DNA of 45,305 nt, taken from positions 1-45,305 of the forward strand of contig JASHPW010000080.1 in the NCBI GenBank assembly GCA_030037895.1. The letters run 5' to 3'. A program made the position numbers and the translations under genes. Every line of letters begins with the position of its first letter. Position 1 is the first letter of the stretch. Below are positions 28,687-36,506 of the stretch, piece after piece. Below the pieces are notes generated by a model. The model saw only the letters and a program-made list of their open reading frames with translations. It was not told the origin of the DNA and made no database searches. The stretch is from Xanthobacteraceae bacterium. GTDB taxonomy: Bacteria > Pseudomonadota > Alphaproteobacteria > Rhizobiales > Xanthobacteraceae.

Positions 28687-28761
28687 TCCCCGGTAGCTCA
28701 GCGGTAGAGCAACCGGCTGTTAACCGGTTGGTCGCTGGTTCGAATCCGGCCCGGGGAGCCA
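28687..28761 (+). tRNA. tRNA-Asn (GTT)
   Basis: A 75-base tRNA with encoded CCA. The acceptor TCCCCGG pairs with CCGGGGA. The anticodon stem ACCGG/CCGGT encloses CTGTTAA with anticodon GTT. The T-arm is CTGGTTCGAATCCGG. It lies 95 bases after tRNA-Cys. Confidence 0.97.
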
Positions 28762-28873
28762 AATAAAATCGTAAGGTCGTCTCACACAATCCGGCAATTG
28801 AGGTTCGGGACGACGGCGCCCGGCGACGGTCAAAAATGGCGCTTGGCGGTTAGCTGGTATATATCAACAGCCC

Positions 28874-29338
28874 ATGAACACCGTCATTTCATCGTCTGAC
28901 CTGCTGAAAGATCCCGATCGACTCGTTCGTGAGATGCAGGCGGGTCGGACCGTTCATCTTTCCGACATGGGCTATACGCTCGGCCCTTCGTCTGGCTTCG
29001 TTGACCGTGCTGGTGAAGATGACGACGAGGCAGAGGATATGGTCTCCCTGCGGAAAAACCTGACCGGCGTGGAGAACACCATCTTCATTTCGACCAAGGG
29101 CTACGCACGTCACGCCGCCCGCATCAAGATTGCGATCGACCCGCCGGACACTCTCAGCGCCACATCGAAGTCGACGTCAATGGCGATTGCTGATTACCGG
29201 ATTATGGGCGAATACGTGGAGCCACGCATCGCGGAACAGGCCAAGCAATTCATCGAGCGCAACCGAGAAGCGCTCCTAAGTTACTGGAACTGCGAGATTG
29301 ATACCGCCGAGCTCATCAAGCGACTGAAATCCCCCTGA
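28874..29338 (+). CDS. Unrecognised 154-residue protein downstream of tRNA-Asn
   Basis: I do not recognise this protein with confidence. Residues 1-40 (MNTVISSSDLLKDPDRLVRE, then AGRTVHLSDMGYTLG) have the look of a Phd/YefM-type antitoxin N-terminus. An acidic linker (AGEDDDEAEDM) follows. Residues about 65-152 begin FISTKGYARHAARIKIAIDP and continue with IAEQAKQFIERNREALLSYW, a compact alpha/beta pattern. No signal peptide or membrane segment is present. Base composition is lower in GC than its neighbours. It starts at the ATG at 28874, 112 bases after tRNA-Asn, and has no same-strand partner gene. A two-domain origin is possible but unproven. Confidence 0.75.
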   Translation: MNTVISSSDLLKDPDRLVREMQAGRTVHLSDMGYTLGPSSGFVDRAGEDDDEAEDMVSLRKNLTGVENTIFISTKGYARHAARIKIAIDPPDTLSATSKSTSMAIADYRIMGEYVEPRIAEQAKQFIERNREALLSYWNCEIDTAELIKRLKSP

Positions 29339-29410
29339 TCCCGGCACGTTCCCCAAGATCATTCGACCCGGGGGAGCCACTAAATTCAAGAGCCATACGA
29401 TTCGACTCAT

Positions 29411-29459
29411 CGCCCCCGCGAGGGGCGGCGAAACACGCCCGCGGCCGCGAACCGCGGCC
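29411..29459. terminator. Tandem hairpins between convergent genes
   Basis: Two GC-rich stems, CGCCCC/GGGGCG (29411-29427) and GGCCGCG/CGCGGCC (29443-29459), sit between the convergent ends of the unrecognised gene and the kinase-nucleotidyltransferase gene. The second touches the latter's stop codon. No T-run follows, so bidirectional termination is plausible but not certain. Confidence 0.35.
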
Positions 29460-30229
29460 TATGGTCCGGCGCTGAGTGCGCGCACCTTGGACGCGGAGAT
29501 CGCTTCCGTCGTCTCATCGAGCATGATGCGTTCGACATTGTAGCCGACGTTGCGGCCGTAGAAGACGTTGGTGATGTTCGGCAACGGCACCACCACGAAG
29601 CGCCCGGCATGGGCCGAAAGCGCGGTCTCGATGCGCTGCTTGACGGCAAAGAACGGCAGTGGATTCTTGCCATCGATGCCGTGGGTATCGCGCACCGCGA
29701 TGCAGACTTGGCCGACCCGCCGCAGACCCTCCTCGATCAGGCGCTGGTGACCGCCGTGGAACGGTTGATAGCGGCCGACGAACAGCGCCGTCGGCTTCTG
29801 CGGATCGAACGCCGGCCGCAGCCGCGCCAACGCCTGTTCGGCCCAATATTGCGGCGTGCCTTGCACCCTGACGCGCAGATCGAACCGCTCCGGCACGACA
29901 AACATCCGATTGGTATCCTCAAAGCGACCCGCCTCGATGCGATCGAGCCAAATCGTGAAAGCTTCGCCGAAGGCGGCGCGCGTCTCCGCGGTCGGGCAGA
30001 TGAAATCGGCGATCACGGTGCCGCCGGCTTCGACGACGCGATCGCACATCCAGCCCATGCGGCGCGCGTGTTCGACGCGGTCGTCATGGCTGAAGCCGAG
30101 ATCGCGCGAGAGATTGGCGCGCACGGCGTCGGCGTTGAACACCACCGCGTTGAGCAGCGGCGCGAGCGCGTTGGCGAGCGTCGTTTTGCCCGCGCCCGGC
30201 AGTCCCATGATGAGTATTTTTCGTTGCAC
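29459..30229 (-). CDS. APS-kinase-like / NMNAT-like nucleotidyltransferase fusion protein
   Basis: A 256-residue two-domain protein. Residues 3-140 form a P-loop kinase with Walker A GLPGAGKTT (9-17) and the APS-kinase-like segments FNADAVRANLSRDLGFSHDD and GTVIADFICPTAETRAAF. Residues 147-256 form a nucleotidyltransferase fold with VGRYQPFHGGHQRLIEEG, whose His158-x-Gly-His161 is the HxGH motif, plus GKNPLPFFAVKQRIE and the C-terminal ISASKVR, the second signature of this fold. It resembles the adenylyltransferase of NadM/NadR. A GTG at 30229 with GAGGGGGA about eight bases upstream is chosen as start. The kinase substrate is undetermined: adenylyl sulfate, a nucleoside or another alcohol are all possible. 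No sulfate-assimilation partner gene is adjacent. Confidence 0.85.
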   Translation of the reverse strand: MQRKILIMGLPGAGKTTLANALAPLLNAVVFNADAVRANLSRDLGFSHDDRVEHARRMGWMCDRVVEAGGTVIADFICPTAETRAAFGEAFTIWLDRIEAGRFEDTNRMFVVPERFDLRVRVQGTPQYWAEQALARLRPAFDPQKPTALFVGRYQPFHGGHQRLIEEGLRRVGQVCIAVRDTHGIDGKNPLPFFAVKQRIETALSAHAGRFVVVPLPNITNVFYGRNVGYNVERIMLDETTEAISASKVRALSAGP

Positions 30230-30455
30230 TCGGTATCCCCCTCTCTGCGGCGCCGCGCGTCTTTGCCCGGTCATCCGCGCCGACCGCCGCGCGCACGGAA
30301 GCTTGCCTCAGCCGCGCGGATCACACGTCGTCAACGCCCTTCGGATGACCGCAGGCAAGCGAATAGCCGCGGCGATGCGATGCGTCAATTTGAAATTTAC
30401 CAACCGCTAACCATGTCCGGCCATCATCGCGCCCGCAGTTCAGCGAGGCCCGATC

Positions 30456-30683
30456 ATGGCATATCTGCTACCGCGAGCCCTCTTTGTGCTCATCGCCTGG
30501 GCGATGACTTGCATACTCGTCAAGCACCTTTTGCCTGACGTTGAGCCGACGATCTTCGCCGTCGCGGCGGTGTGCTGGGCCGCAGCCGGAAGCGCGTATT
30601 TCGCTTATTTGCGCAAGCTCAAGCGCGACATCGACGCGCTCGAGCGTAACCGGCGCTCCGGCCTCGGCCGCAGCCCGATCTGA
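30456..30683 (+). CDS. Small two-transmembrane-helix protein of unknown function
   Basis: A 75-residue protein with hydrophobic segments at about residues 4-25 (LLPRALFVLIAWAMTCILVK) and 32-52 (IFAVAAVCWAAAGSAYFAYL), followed by a basic cytoplasmic-type tail (RKLKRDIDALERNRRSG). It is likely an inner-membrane hairpin protein. The start is an ATG at 30456. It is isolated between two minus-strand genes. No family is recognised. Confidence 0.65.
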   Translation: MAYLLPRALFVLIAWAMTCILVKHLLPDVEPTIFAVAAVCWAAAGSAYFAYLRKLKRDIDALERNRRSGLGRSPI

Positions 30684-30724
30684 GCCGTCCTCATACTCTT
30701 CGTCGGCCGAATCGGCCGACCGAA

Positions 30725-31909
30725 TCAGGCGCCGCCGCCGGCGCGGTTCCAGCCGCGGCCGCGATCACCATAGACCTCGAAGCCCGTCGGCGTGACCGCC
30801 ACCGTATCTTCAAGCTTGATGAAGCCGCGGCGCGGATGCTGCAGCGTGGTTTCGACCGAAATCACCATGCCGGCCTCGAGCGGCCGCTGCGCGTCATAGG
30901 CATCGTAGGGCACCGGACCCGAATTGGTGAGCCGCGGCGCCTCATGGCTGACGAGCCCCATGCCGTGGGCGAGAAACTCGTAATGATTGTGCAGCTTCGA
31001 TCGCTTCAAGACCGGCTCGGCCGCGGCATAAATCTCGCCGCCTTTGACGCCGGCGCGAATCGGCTTGAACGCGGCCTGTTGGATCGCTTCGACTTCGGCG
31101 AGCAGGTCCTTAAGCTCGGCGTCGGGCTCGCCGGCGACGCCCATGCGCGCGAGGTCGCCGATATAGCCGTGATAATTGCCGCCGGAATCGAGCGAGAGCA
31201 CGTCGCCCTTTTCCCAGCGCTGGTCGGAGGGCGCCCGGTTGAGACTCGATCCCGCGGTGATCAGGCAATAATCGAACGTCAATCCGCGCGCCGTTTCCTC
31301 GCGGCGCAACGCCTCGGCCATTTGCGCCTTGGTCGCACCCGGCCCGTGACCGGCGATGACGGCGAGCATCGAATCGATGACGAGATCGGAGGCTCGCCGC
31401 AGCTTTTCCAGCTCCTCCGGCGTCTTGCGCGCACGTAGCCGCTCGAGCACGAACAGCGCGTCCTTGAACTCGGCATCAGGCAACGCCGCGCGCAGCGCAT
31501 CCGCCGAGGCCGCCGGCAGGAACGAACGTTCGATGCCGATGCGCCGAGGCTTCCCAAGCCGGCGGAGATAATCCGCGACGGCGGCCATCACGTCGAGCGC
31601 GCCCGAGCTAGCGGTGTTGACCTCGGCGACCCAGAACGGTCTCAGCGCGGTCTGATAGCCCTCCATGCGATGGCCGAAATAGCCGGCCTTCTGCGGCGCG
31701 CCCCGCGGATAGACGACAACCGGCAGGTAGCGGGTGATCCCGATCGCATCCATCGTGTCGAAAAAGAAGGAGCGGTGGCCGCCAAGCAGGTATTGGACGT
31801 TGTGCTTCGACGTCGCAAGCAATACATCGATGCCGGCTTCCTCCATCAGCCGGTCGAGCAGCGCGGCGTCGAATGGCACTGCGCTATGGTGTTTGCTGAT
31901 GTCGAGCAT
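30725..31909 (-). CDS. M24 family metallopeptidase (Xaa-Pro aminopeptidase-like)
   Basis: A 394-residue pita-bread-fold enzyme with a creatinase-type N-terminal domain (about 1-150) and an M24 catalytic domain. The five metal ligands are recognisable: two Asp in LSLDSGGNYHGYIGDLAR, His in HGMGLVSHEAPRL, Glu in VISVETTL and Glu in IKLEDTVAV. It could be a prolidase, Xaa-Pro aminopeptidase or creatinase-like hydrolase; the substrate is unresolved. The start MLDISKHHSAVPFD at 31909 is preferred over an ATG 13 codons upstream. There is no operon partner. Confidence 0.92.
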   Translation of the reverse strand: MLDISKHHSAVPFDAALLDRLMEEAGIDVLLATSKHNVQYLLGGHRSFFFDTMDAIGITRYLPVVVYPRGAPQKAGYFGHRMEGYQTALRPFWVAEVNTASSGALDVMAAVADYLRRLGKPRRIGIERSFLPAASADALRAALPDAEFKDALFVLERLRARKTPEELEKLRRASDLVIDSMLAVIAGHGPGATKAQMAEALRREETARGLTFDYCLITAGSSLNRAPSDQRWEKGDVLSLDSGGNYHGYIGDLARMGVAGEPDAELKDLLAEVEAIQQAAFKPIRAGVKGGEIYAAAEPVLKRSKLHNHYEFLAHGMGLVSHEAPRLTNSGPVPYDAYDAQRPLEAGMVISVETTLQHPRRGFIKLEDTVAVTPTGFEVYGDRGRGWNRAGGGA

Positions 31910-32058
31910 GATCGACCTCCTCGCGGCCAGGTTCGCCGAACCTAGCAAATCCGGTAACGCCGAGAAACCGGCCCGGATCGCGCCCGCGCCGCGCCGGCCG
32001 GAGATCTTCGTCGATCGGCGTATCTGCCGCCAGCCTTGTTTCCAGGGATTTGCTCAAT

Positions 32059-32098
32059 TAGCGCGCAATCCGATCACATTGAATCGGATTGCGCGCTA
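32059..32098. repeat. 16-bp perfect inverted repeat
   Basis: The arm TAGCGCGCAATCCGAT (32059-32074) is mirrored by ATCGGATTGCGCGCTA (32083-32098) with an eight-base loop. It lies in the intergenic region upstream of cysK, immediately before a second palindromic element. It could be a mobile palindrome or a transcription-related hairpin. Confidence 0.8.
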
Positions 32099-32109
32099 GC
32101 TTATTGATG

Positions 32110-32158
32110 GAGCATGATCTTTTCGGAAAACCGGTTTCCACTTTTCCGGATCATGCTC
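32110..32158. repeat. Rhizobial-type interspersed palindromic element
   Basis: Outer arms GAGCATGATC (32110-32119) and GATCATGCTC (32149-32158) flank a core with GGAAAACCGGTTTCC. The sequence matches the style of a palindromic intergenic repeat found in many copies in rhizobial genomes (GAGCATGATC...GATCATGCTC). The element ends 28 bases before the cysK start. Confidence 0.8.
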
Positions 32159-32186
32159 TAGGGTCACCCGCTTCGGACATGCGACG

Positions 32187-33218
32187 ATGCAAGTTTACAA
32201 CGGAATCATCGAGGCGATCGGCAATACGCCGTTGATCAAGCTCGAACGCGTATCCGCGGCGACGGGCTGCACCATTCTCGGCAAGGCCGAATTCATGAAT
32301 CCGGGCCAGTCGGTGAAGGATCGCGCCGCCTTGTTCATCATCGAGGACGCGGTGAAGAAGGGCGCGCTCCGGCCCGGCGGCGTGATCGTCGAGGGAACCG
32401 CCGGCAACACCGGCATCGGGCTTGCGCTCGTCGGCAATGCCATGGGATTTCGCAGCGTCATCGTCATCCCCGACACCCAGAGCCAGGAGAAGAAGGACAC
32501 GCTGCGGCTGTGCGGCGCCGAATTGGTCGAGGTGCCGGCCGTTCCCTATTCCAATGCCAACAATTTCGTGAAGGTCTCCGGCCGGCTCGCCGAGCAATTG
32601 GCGAAGACCGAAAAGAACGGCGCGATCTGGGCCAACCAATTCGACAATGTGGCCAACCGCCAGGGGCACATGGAGACGACCGGGCCGGAAATCTGGCGGC
32701 AGACCGACGGCAAGGTGGACGGCTTTGTCTGCGCGGTCGGCACCGGCGGCACGCTCGCCGGCGTCGGCATGGCGCTCAAGTCGCGCAACCGCGCGGTGCG
32801 CATCGCGCTCGCCGATCCGATGGGCGCCGCCCTCTACAGCTATTACACGACGGGCACGCTGAAATCCGAAGGCTCCTCGATCACCGAAGGCATCGGCCAG
32901 GGCCGCATCACCAAAAACCTCGAAAACGCCCCGATCGACGTCGCTTATCAGATTCCCGACGCGGAAGCGGTGGCGATCATCTTCGACCTGCTCGAGCATG
33001 AAGGGCTCTGCCTGGGCGGCTCTTCCGGCATCAATGTCGCCGGCGCCGTTCGCCTGGCGAAGGACCTCGGCCCCGGGCACATCATCGTCACCATCCTCGC
33101 CGATTACGGCACGCGTTATCAATCGAAGCTGTTCAATCCGCAGTTCCTGCGCGAGAAGAACCTTCCGGTTCCGCCTTGGCTCGAGCGCCACTCCCGCATC
33201 GAGGTTCCCTATGTGTGA
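32187..33218 (+). CDS. cysK: Cysteine synthase A
   Basis: A PLP enzyme that makes L-cysteine from O-acetylserine and sulfide; 343 residues. The PLP lysine is Lys44 in NPGQSVKDRAALF. The phosphate and substrate loops are EGTAGNTGIGLA, GTGGTLAGVG and GGSSGINVAG. The form with EGTAGNTG, rather than PTSGNTG, is common in alphaproteobacteria and is also annotated as cysteine synthase A. The C-terminal part, KLFNPQFLREKNLPVPPWLE, is intact. It leads a plus-strand cluster of sulfur genes; sseA begins about 30 bases later. Confidence 0.95.
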   Translation: MQVYNGIIEAIGNTPLIKLERVSAATGCTILGKAEFMNPGQSVKDRAALFIIEDAVKKGALRPGGVIVEGTAGNTGIGLALVGNAMGFRSVIVIPDTQSQEKKDTLRLCGAELVEVPAVPYSNANNFVKVSGRLAEQLAKTEKNGAIWANQFDNVANRQGHMETTGPEIWRQTDGKVDGFVCAVGTGGTLAGVGMALKSRNRAVRIALADPMGAALYSYYTTGTLKSEGSSITEGIGQGRITKNLENAPIDVAYQIPDAEAVAIIFDLLEHEGLCLGGSSGINVAGAVRLAKDLGPGHIIVTILADYGTRYQSKLFNPQFLREKNLPVPPWLERHSRIEVPYV

Positions 33219-33248
33219 ACATTGCCTGCAGACCCGCGTTGTCACGAG

Positions 33249-34130
33249 ATGATTGTCATGCTCAGACCTGAAGATAACGCCGCCACTTCCCCCACGAGCC
33301 GCTGGCTCGTTTCGACCGAGTGGCTCGCCGAACATTTGCGCGATCGCAACCACGTCGCCGTGGACAGCTCCTATTTCCTGCCGGCGCAACGGCGCGACGC
33401 GCACGCCGAATATCGCGACGGCCATATTCCCGGCGCGGTCTTTTTCGACATCGAGGCGATCAGCGATCATTCGACCGACCTGCCGCACATGTTGCCGGGC
33501 CCGACGCAATTCGGCGAAGCCGCCGGCAAGCTCGGCATCAGCGATACCGACACGATCGTCGTTTACGACAGCCTCGGACTCTACTCGGCGGCGCGCGTGT
33601 GGTGGACGTTCCGGCTGTTCGGGGCGAGGAACGCCTGCATCCTCGAAGGCGGACTGCCGAAATGGAAAGCCGAAGGCCGGCCGCTCGAAAAGGGCGAGGC
33701 GACGCGGGCGACGAAAAAGTTCAATGCCGAGATGAATGTCGGCGCCGTCGCCACGCTTGCCGACGTGCGCATGGCGCTGACCAGCGACAGCGCCCAGATC
33801 GTCGACGCACGCTCGCCCGAACGCTTCAGCGGCAAGACGCCGGAACCGCGCGCCGGGCTGCGCGCGGGCCACATGCCGGGCTCATTCAATGTACCGTACA
33901 GCCGTCTGATCGAGAATGGCCGCCTCCTTGCGCGCGAGCGCATCGCAGCGGCGTTCACGGATGCCGGTGTCGATCTCGACAGGCCGATCATCACCTCGTG
34001 CGGCTCCGGCGTCACCGCCGCGATTCTCACGCTTGCGCTCGAATCGATCGGCAAAGAACCGAAGGGCCTCTATGACGGCTCGTGGGCGGAATGGGGCTCG
34101 CGCCCCGACCTTCCGGTGGAACGCGGCTAA
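33249..34130 (+). CDS. sseA: 3-mercaptopyruvate sulfurtransferase
   Basis: A two-rhodanese-domain sulfurtransferase that moves sulfur from 3-mercaptopyruvate to a thiol acceptor. The N-terminal inactive domain (about 8-150) has AEYRDGHIPGAVFFDIEAIS and DTIVVYDSLGLYSAARVWWT. The C-terminal domain has DARSPERFSGKTPEPRAGLR, HMPGSFNVPY and the active-site loop SCGSGVTAAI, whose CGSGVTA form is characteristic of mercaptopyruvate sulfurtransferases rather than thiosulfate rhodaneses. Starts at 33249 and 33258 are both possible; neither has a strong ribosome-binding site. It follows cysK closely. Confidence 0.94.
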   Translation: MIVMLRPEDNAATSPTSRWLVSTEWLAEHLRDRNHVAVDSSYFLPAQRRDAHAEYRDGHIPGAVFFDIEAISDHSTDLPHMLPGPTQFGEAAGKLGISDTDTIVVYDSLGLYSAARVWWTFRLFGARNACILEGGLPKWKAEGRPLEKGEATRATKKFNAEMNVGAVATLADVRMALTSDSAQIVDARSPERFSGKTPEPRAGLRAGHMPGSFNVPYSRLIENGRLLARERIAAAFTDAGVDLDRPIITSCGSGVTAAILTLALESIGKEPKGLYDGSWAEWGSRPDLPVERG

Positions 34131-34200
34131 GGATGGAGCCCACACTCGCCGCCCGTCTGCGTCCGCGCTACACTTAAGCGGAATCGCACAGGAGGCGATC

Positions 34201-34467
34201 ATGCTATTGCTCAAGCCGAGCTGCGAATGCTGCGACCGCGACCTGCCGCCGGAGTCGCGTGAGGCAATGATCTGTTCGTTTGAGTGCACGTTTTGCCGCA
34301 ACTGCGTGGAGAACGTGCTGAAGGGCCGCTGTCCGAATTGCGGCGGCGAATTTGTTCCGCGGCCGATCAGGCCGCCGGCGGAGCTGGCCGCAAATCCCGC
34401 TTCGCGCGAGCGCTATTTCAAGCCGGAGGGTTGCGCGGCTGCGGCAGCCGCACGCCGAGCATCGTAG
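34201..34467 (+). CDS. DUF1272 cysteine-rich zinc-binding protein
   Basis: An 88-residue protein with nine cysteines in the order CECC (8, 10, 11), CSFECTFCRNC (25, 29, 32, 35) and CPNC (44, 47). This matches the DUF1272 family of small probable zinc-binding proteins. A variable alanine-rich tail follows. The ATG at 34201 has GGAGGCGATC as its ribosome-binding site. It sits between sseA and the persulfide dioxygenase gene. The function is unknown; a role in metal or sulfur handling is only suggested by the location. Confidence 0.85.
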   Translation: MLLLKPSCECCDRDLPPESREAMICSFECTFCRNCVENVLKGRCPNCGGEFVPRPIRPPAELAANPASRERYFKPEGCAAAAAARRAS

Positions 34468-34491
34468 CGTTAAAGCGTTGCCGAGGCGGAC

Positions 34492-35533
34492 ATGATCTTT
34501 CGTCAGCTCTTCGATGCAACGTCCGGCACCTACACCTATCTGTTGGCCAGCCGCCGCGGCGGCGAGGCGTTGATCATCGATCCGGTGCTGGAGCGGGTCG
34601 AGCGTTATCTGCAGCTCGTGCGCGAGCTCGACCTCAAGCTGATCAAAGCCGTGGATACGCATCTGCACGCCGATCACGTGACCGGGCTCGGGGCGCTGCG
34701 CGACCGCACCCATTGCATCACGGTGATGGGGGGAGCAGACCCACGCCGACGTCGTCTCCATGCGCGTCGCCGAGGGCGACCGGCTCGCCATCGAGGGAAT
34801 ATGCCTCGACGTGCTGTACACGCCCGGCCACACCGACGATTCCTATTCGTTCCGCCTGGCCGATCGCGTGTTCACCGGCGACACGCTGCTCATCCGCGGC
34901 ACCGGCCGCACCGATTTCCAGAACGGCGATCCGCGCGCGCAATACGATTCGATTTTCAACAAACTCCTGAAGCTGCCCGATGACACGCTGGTCTATCCGG
35001 CGCACGATTACAAGGGCGACAGCGTCTCGACCGTCGGCGAGGAGAAATTCTTCAACCCGCGGCTTCAGGTCAAATCGGTCGACGAGTATGTCGATCTGAT
35101 GAATAATCTGAAATTGCCCAACCCGAAGATGATGGACGTGGCGGTGCCGGCCAACATGCATGTGGGCCTGTGCCAGGCCGACATCGCCCAGAAGGGCTGG
35201 GCACTGTCGGCGGCCGAAGCAATCGCGCTGTGCGGCCGGCCGGGCGTCGCGCTGGTCGATCTGCGCGAGAGCGATGAGCGCGCGAAGCACGGCGTCATTC
35301 CGGGCGCACTGCACGCGCCCTATACGAACCTGCCGGCCAATGTGGTGGCAGGCGGCATGCTGCACGAACTGGCCAATGCGACCGGCAAGCGGATCGTCTT
35401 TTTCTGCGCCTTCGGCGAGCGGTCGGCGATGGCGGTGCAGGCAGCGCAGGACGCCGGCATCACCTCCGCTTGTCACATCGAGGGCGGCATCGCCGCCTGG
35501 AAGAAAGCGGACGGACCGCTGGCGCGGCAATAA
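34492..35533 (+). pseudogene. ETHE1-like persulfide dioxygenase with rhodanese domain, broken by a +1 frameshift
   Basis: The intact ancestor would be a metallo-beta-lactamase-fold persulfide dioxygenase fused to a C-terminal rhodanese domain, of about 346 residues. The first frame (34492 to about 34733) encodes [20 protein letters not shown] and the metal motif [12 protein letters not shown]. The second frame continues with [42 protein letters not shown] and YPAHDYKGDSVSTVGEEKFF, the ETHE1 signatures, then a rhodanese domain with CAFGERSAM as active-site loop. The shift is one extra G in the run of six at 34728-34733; five Gs restore VMGEQTHAD. It may be a real lesion, a phase-variable tract or a sequencing error. 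Confidence 0.85.
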
Positions 35534-35592
35534 ATCGTCGGCCGCGACCACATGCGAGGTCCCTCGGGCTTTTATCAAGGGAGGATCAGGCG

Positions 35593-36348
35593 ATGCTTGC
35601 ACACTACGCCCGTTCGGTCTTGGCCGGCGTGTTTGCCGTTTTCGCTTTGCTCTGCGCGGTGTTGCAAACCCCGGCGCAACCAACGCCCGATTATGCGGCG
35701 CTCCTGGCGGCAGCGGACCGCAGCGCTGCCGATCGGCAGGCCGACAAGCGCCGCGATCCGCTGCCATTTCTGGCTTTCGCCGGCGTGCATCCTGGCATGA
35801 AGGTGCTCGATATGGGCGCCGGCGGCGGTTACAGCACGGAATTGCTCGCGCGCGCCGTCGCGCCGGGAGGCGTCGTCTACAGCCAAAACCCACCCGATCT
35901 CCCGGACCGGCCGAAAACCGCCTTTGAAGCGCGATTGAAGACGCCGGCAATGAAAGATGTGACAGTCGAGATGCGCCCCTTCGACGACCCCGTGTCGCCG
36001 GACGTGCACGACCTCGATCTTGTTACATTCCTGTTCTTCTACCACGACACGACCTATATGAGGGTCGATCGCGCCGTGATGAATCGCAAATTATTTGCCG
36101 CGCTCAAGCCCGGGGGTTATTTGGTGGTCGCCGATCACTCGGCCTTGCCGGGACAAGGAACCTCGGTCGGCAAAACCCTGCATCGCATCGAGGAGAGCAC
36201 CTTGCGCCAGGAAGTCGAAGCGGCCGGATTCCGTTTCGTGGCCGAGGGCAATTTCTGGCGAAGCCCGAGCGACACCCACGATTTTCCCAGCTACCGGCCG
36301 ACCGTGCCGGTCGATAATTTCGTGCTCAAGTTTCAGAAGCCGATGTGA
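35593..36348 (+). CDS. Exported SAM-dependent methyltransferase-like protein
   Basis: A 251-residue protein with an N-terminal signal or anchor (about residues 7-30, VLAGVFAVFALLCAVLQTPA). A class I methyltransferase domain follows with LDMGAGGGYSTELLARAVAP (motif I), DLDLVTFLFFYHDTTYM, ALKPGGYLVVADHSA and EVEAAGFRFVAEGN. It resembles predicted periplasmic methyltransferases (COG4798-like). An exported methyltransferase is odd because SAM is cytoplasmic, so the protein may be membrane-anchored with the domain inside, or the fold may have another use. The ATG at 35593 follows AAGGGAGGATCAGGCG. It is the last gene of the sulfur cluster by position. Confidence 0.85.
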   Translation: MLAHYARSVLAGVFAVFALLCAVLQTPAQPTPDYAALLAAADRSAADRQADKRRDPLPFLAFAGVHPGMKVLDMGAGGGYSTELLARAVAPGGVVYSQNPPDLPDRPKTAFEARLKTPAMKDVTVEMRPFDDPVSPDVHDLDLVTFLFFYHDTTYMRVDRAVMNRKLFAALKPGGYLVVADHSALPGQGTSVGKTLHRIEESTLRQEVEAAGFRFVAEGNFWRSPSDTHDFPSYRPTVPVDNFVLKFQKPM

Positions 36349-36412
36349 CCTTGTTTCCCGTTCCGCGAAACGACGGCAAAACGGTATCACATCCATCGGT
36401 GTTGCCAGAAAT

Positions 36413-36488
36413 GCGGAAGCCGCAGGCAGGGGCGCTGCGGCTTCCGCTCTCACGTGTCCGCTGGAGGGAGGCGAAATTCAGCGGACAC
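36413..36488. terminator. Two adjacent hairpins between convergent genes
   Basis: A 13-bp perfect stem (GCGGAAGCCGCAG / CTGCGGCTTCCGC, 36413-36425 and 36435-36447) is followed by a 10-bp stem (GTGTCCGCTG / CAGCGGACAC, 36454-36463 and 36479-36488). They lie between the convergent methyltransferase and Spy-like genes and probably act as a bidirectional terminator, although no long T-run is seen. Confidence 0.55.
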
Positions 36489-36506
36489 CCTGCAATCGCG
36501 GTGAGC

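Noticed and set aside
32151..33872. 573-codon minus-strand open frame opposite cysK and sseA
   Set aside because: Antisense shadow; no domain or start signal.
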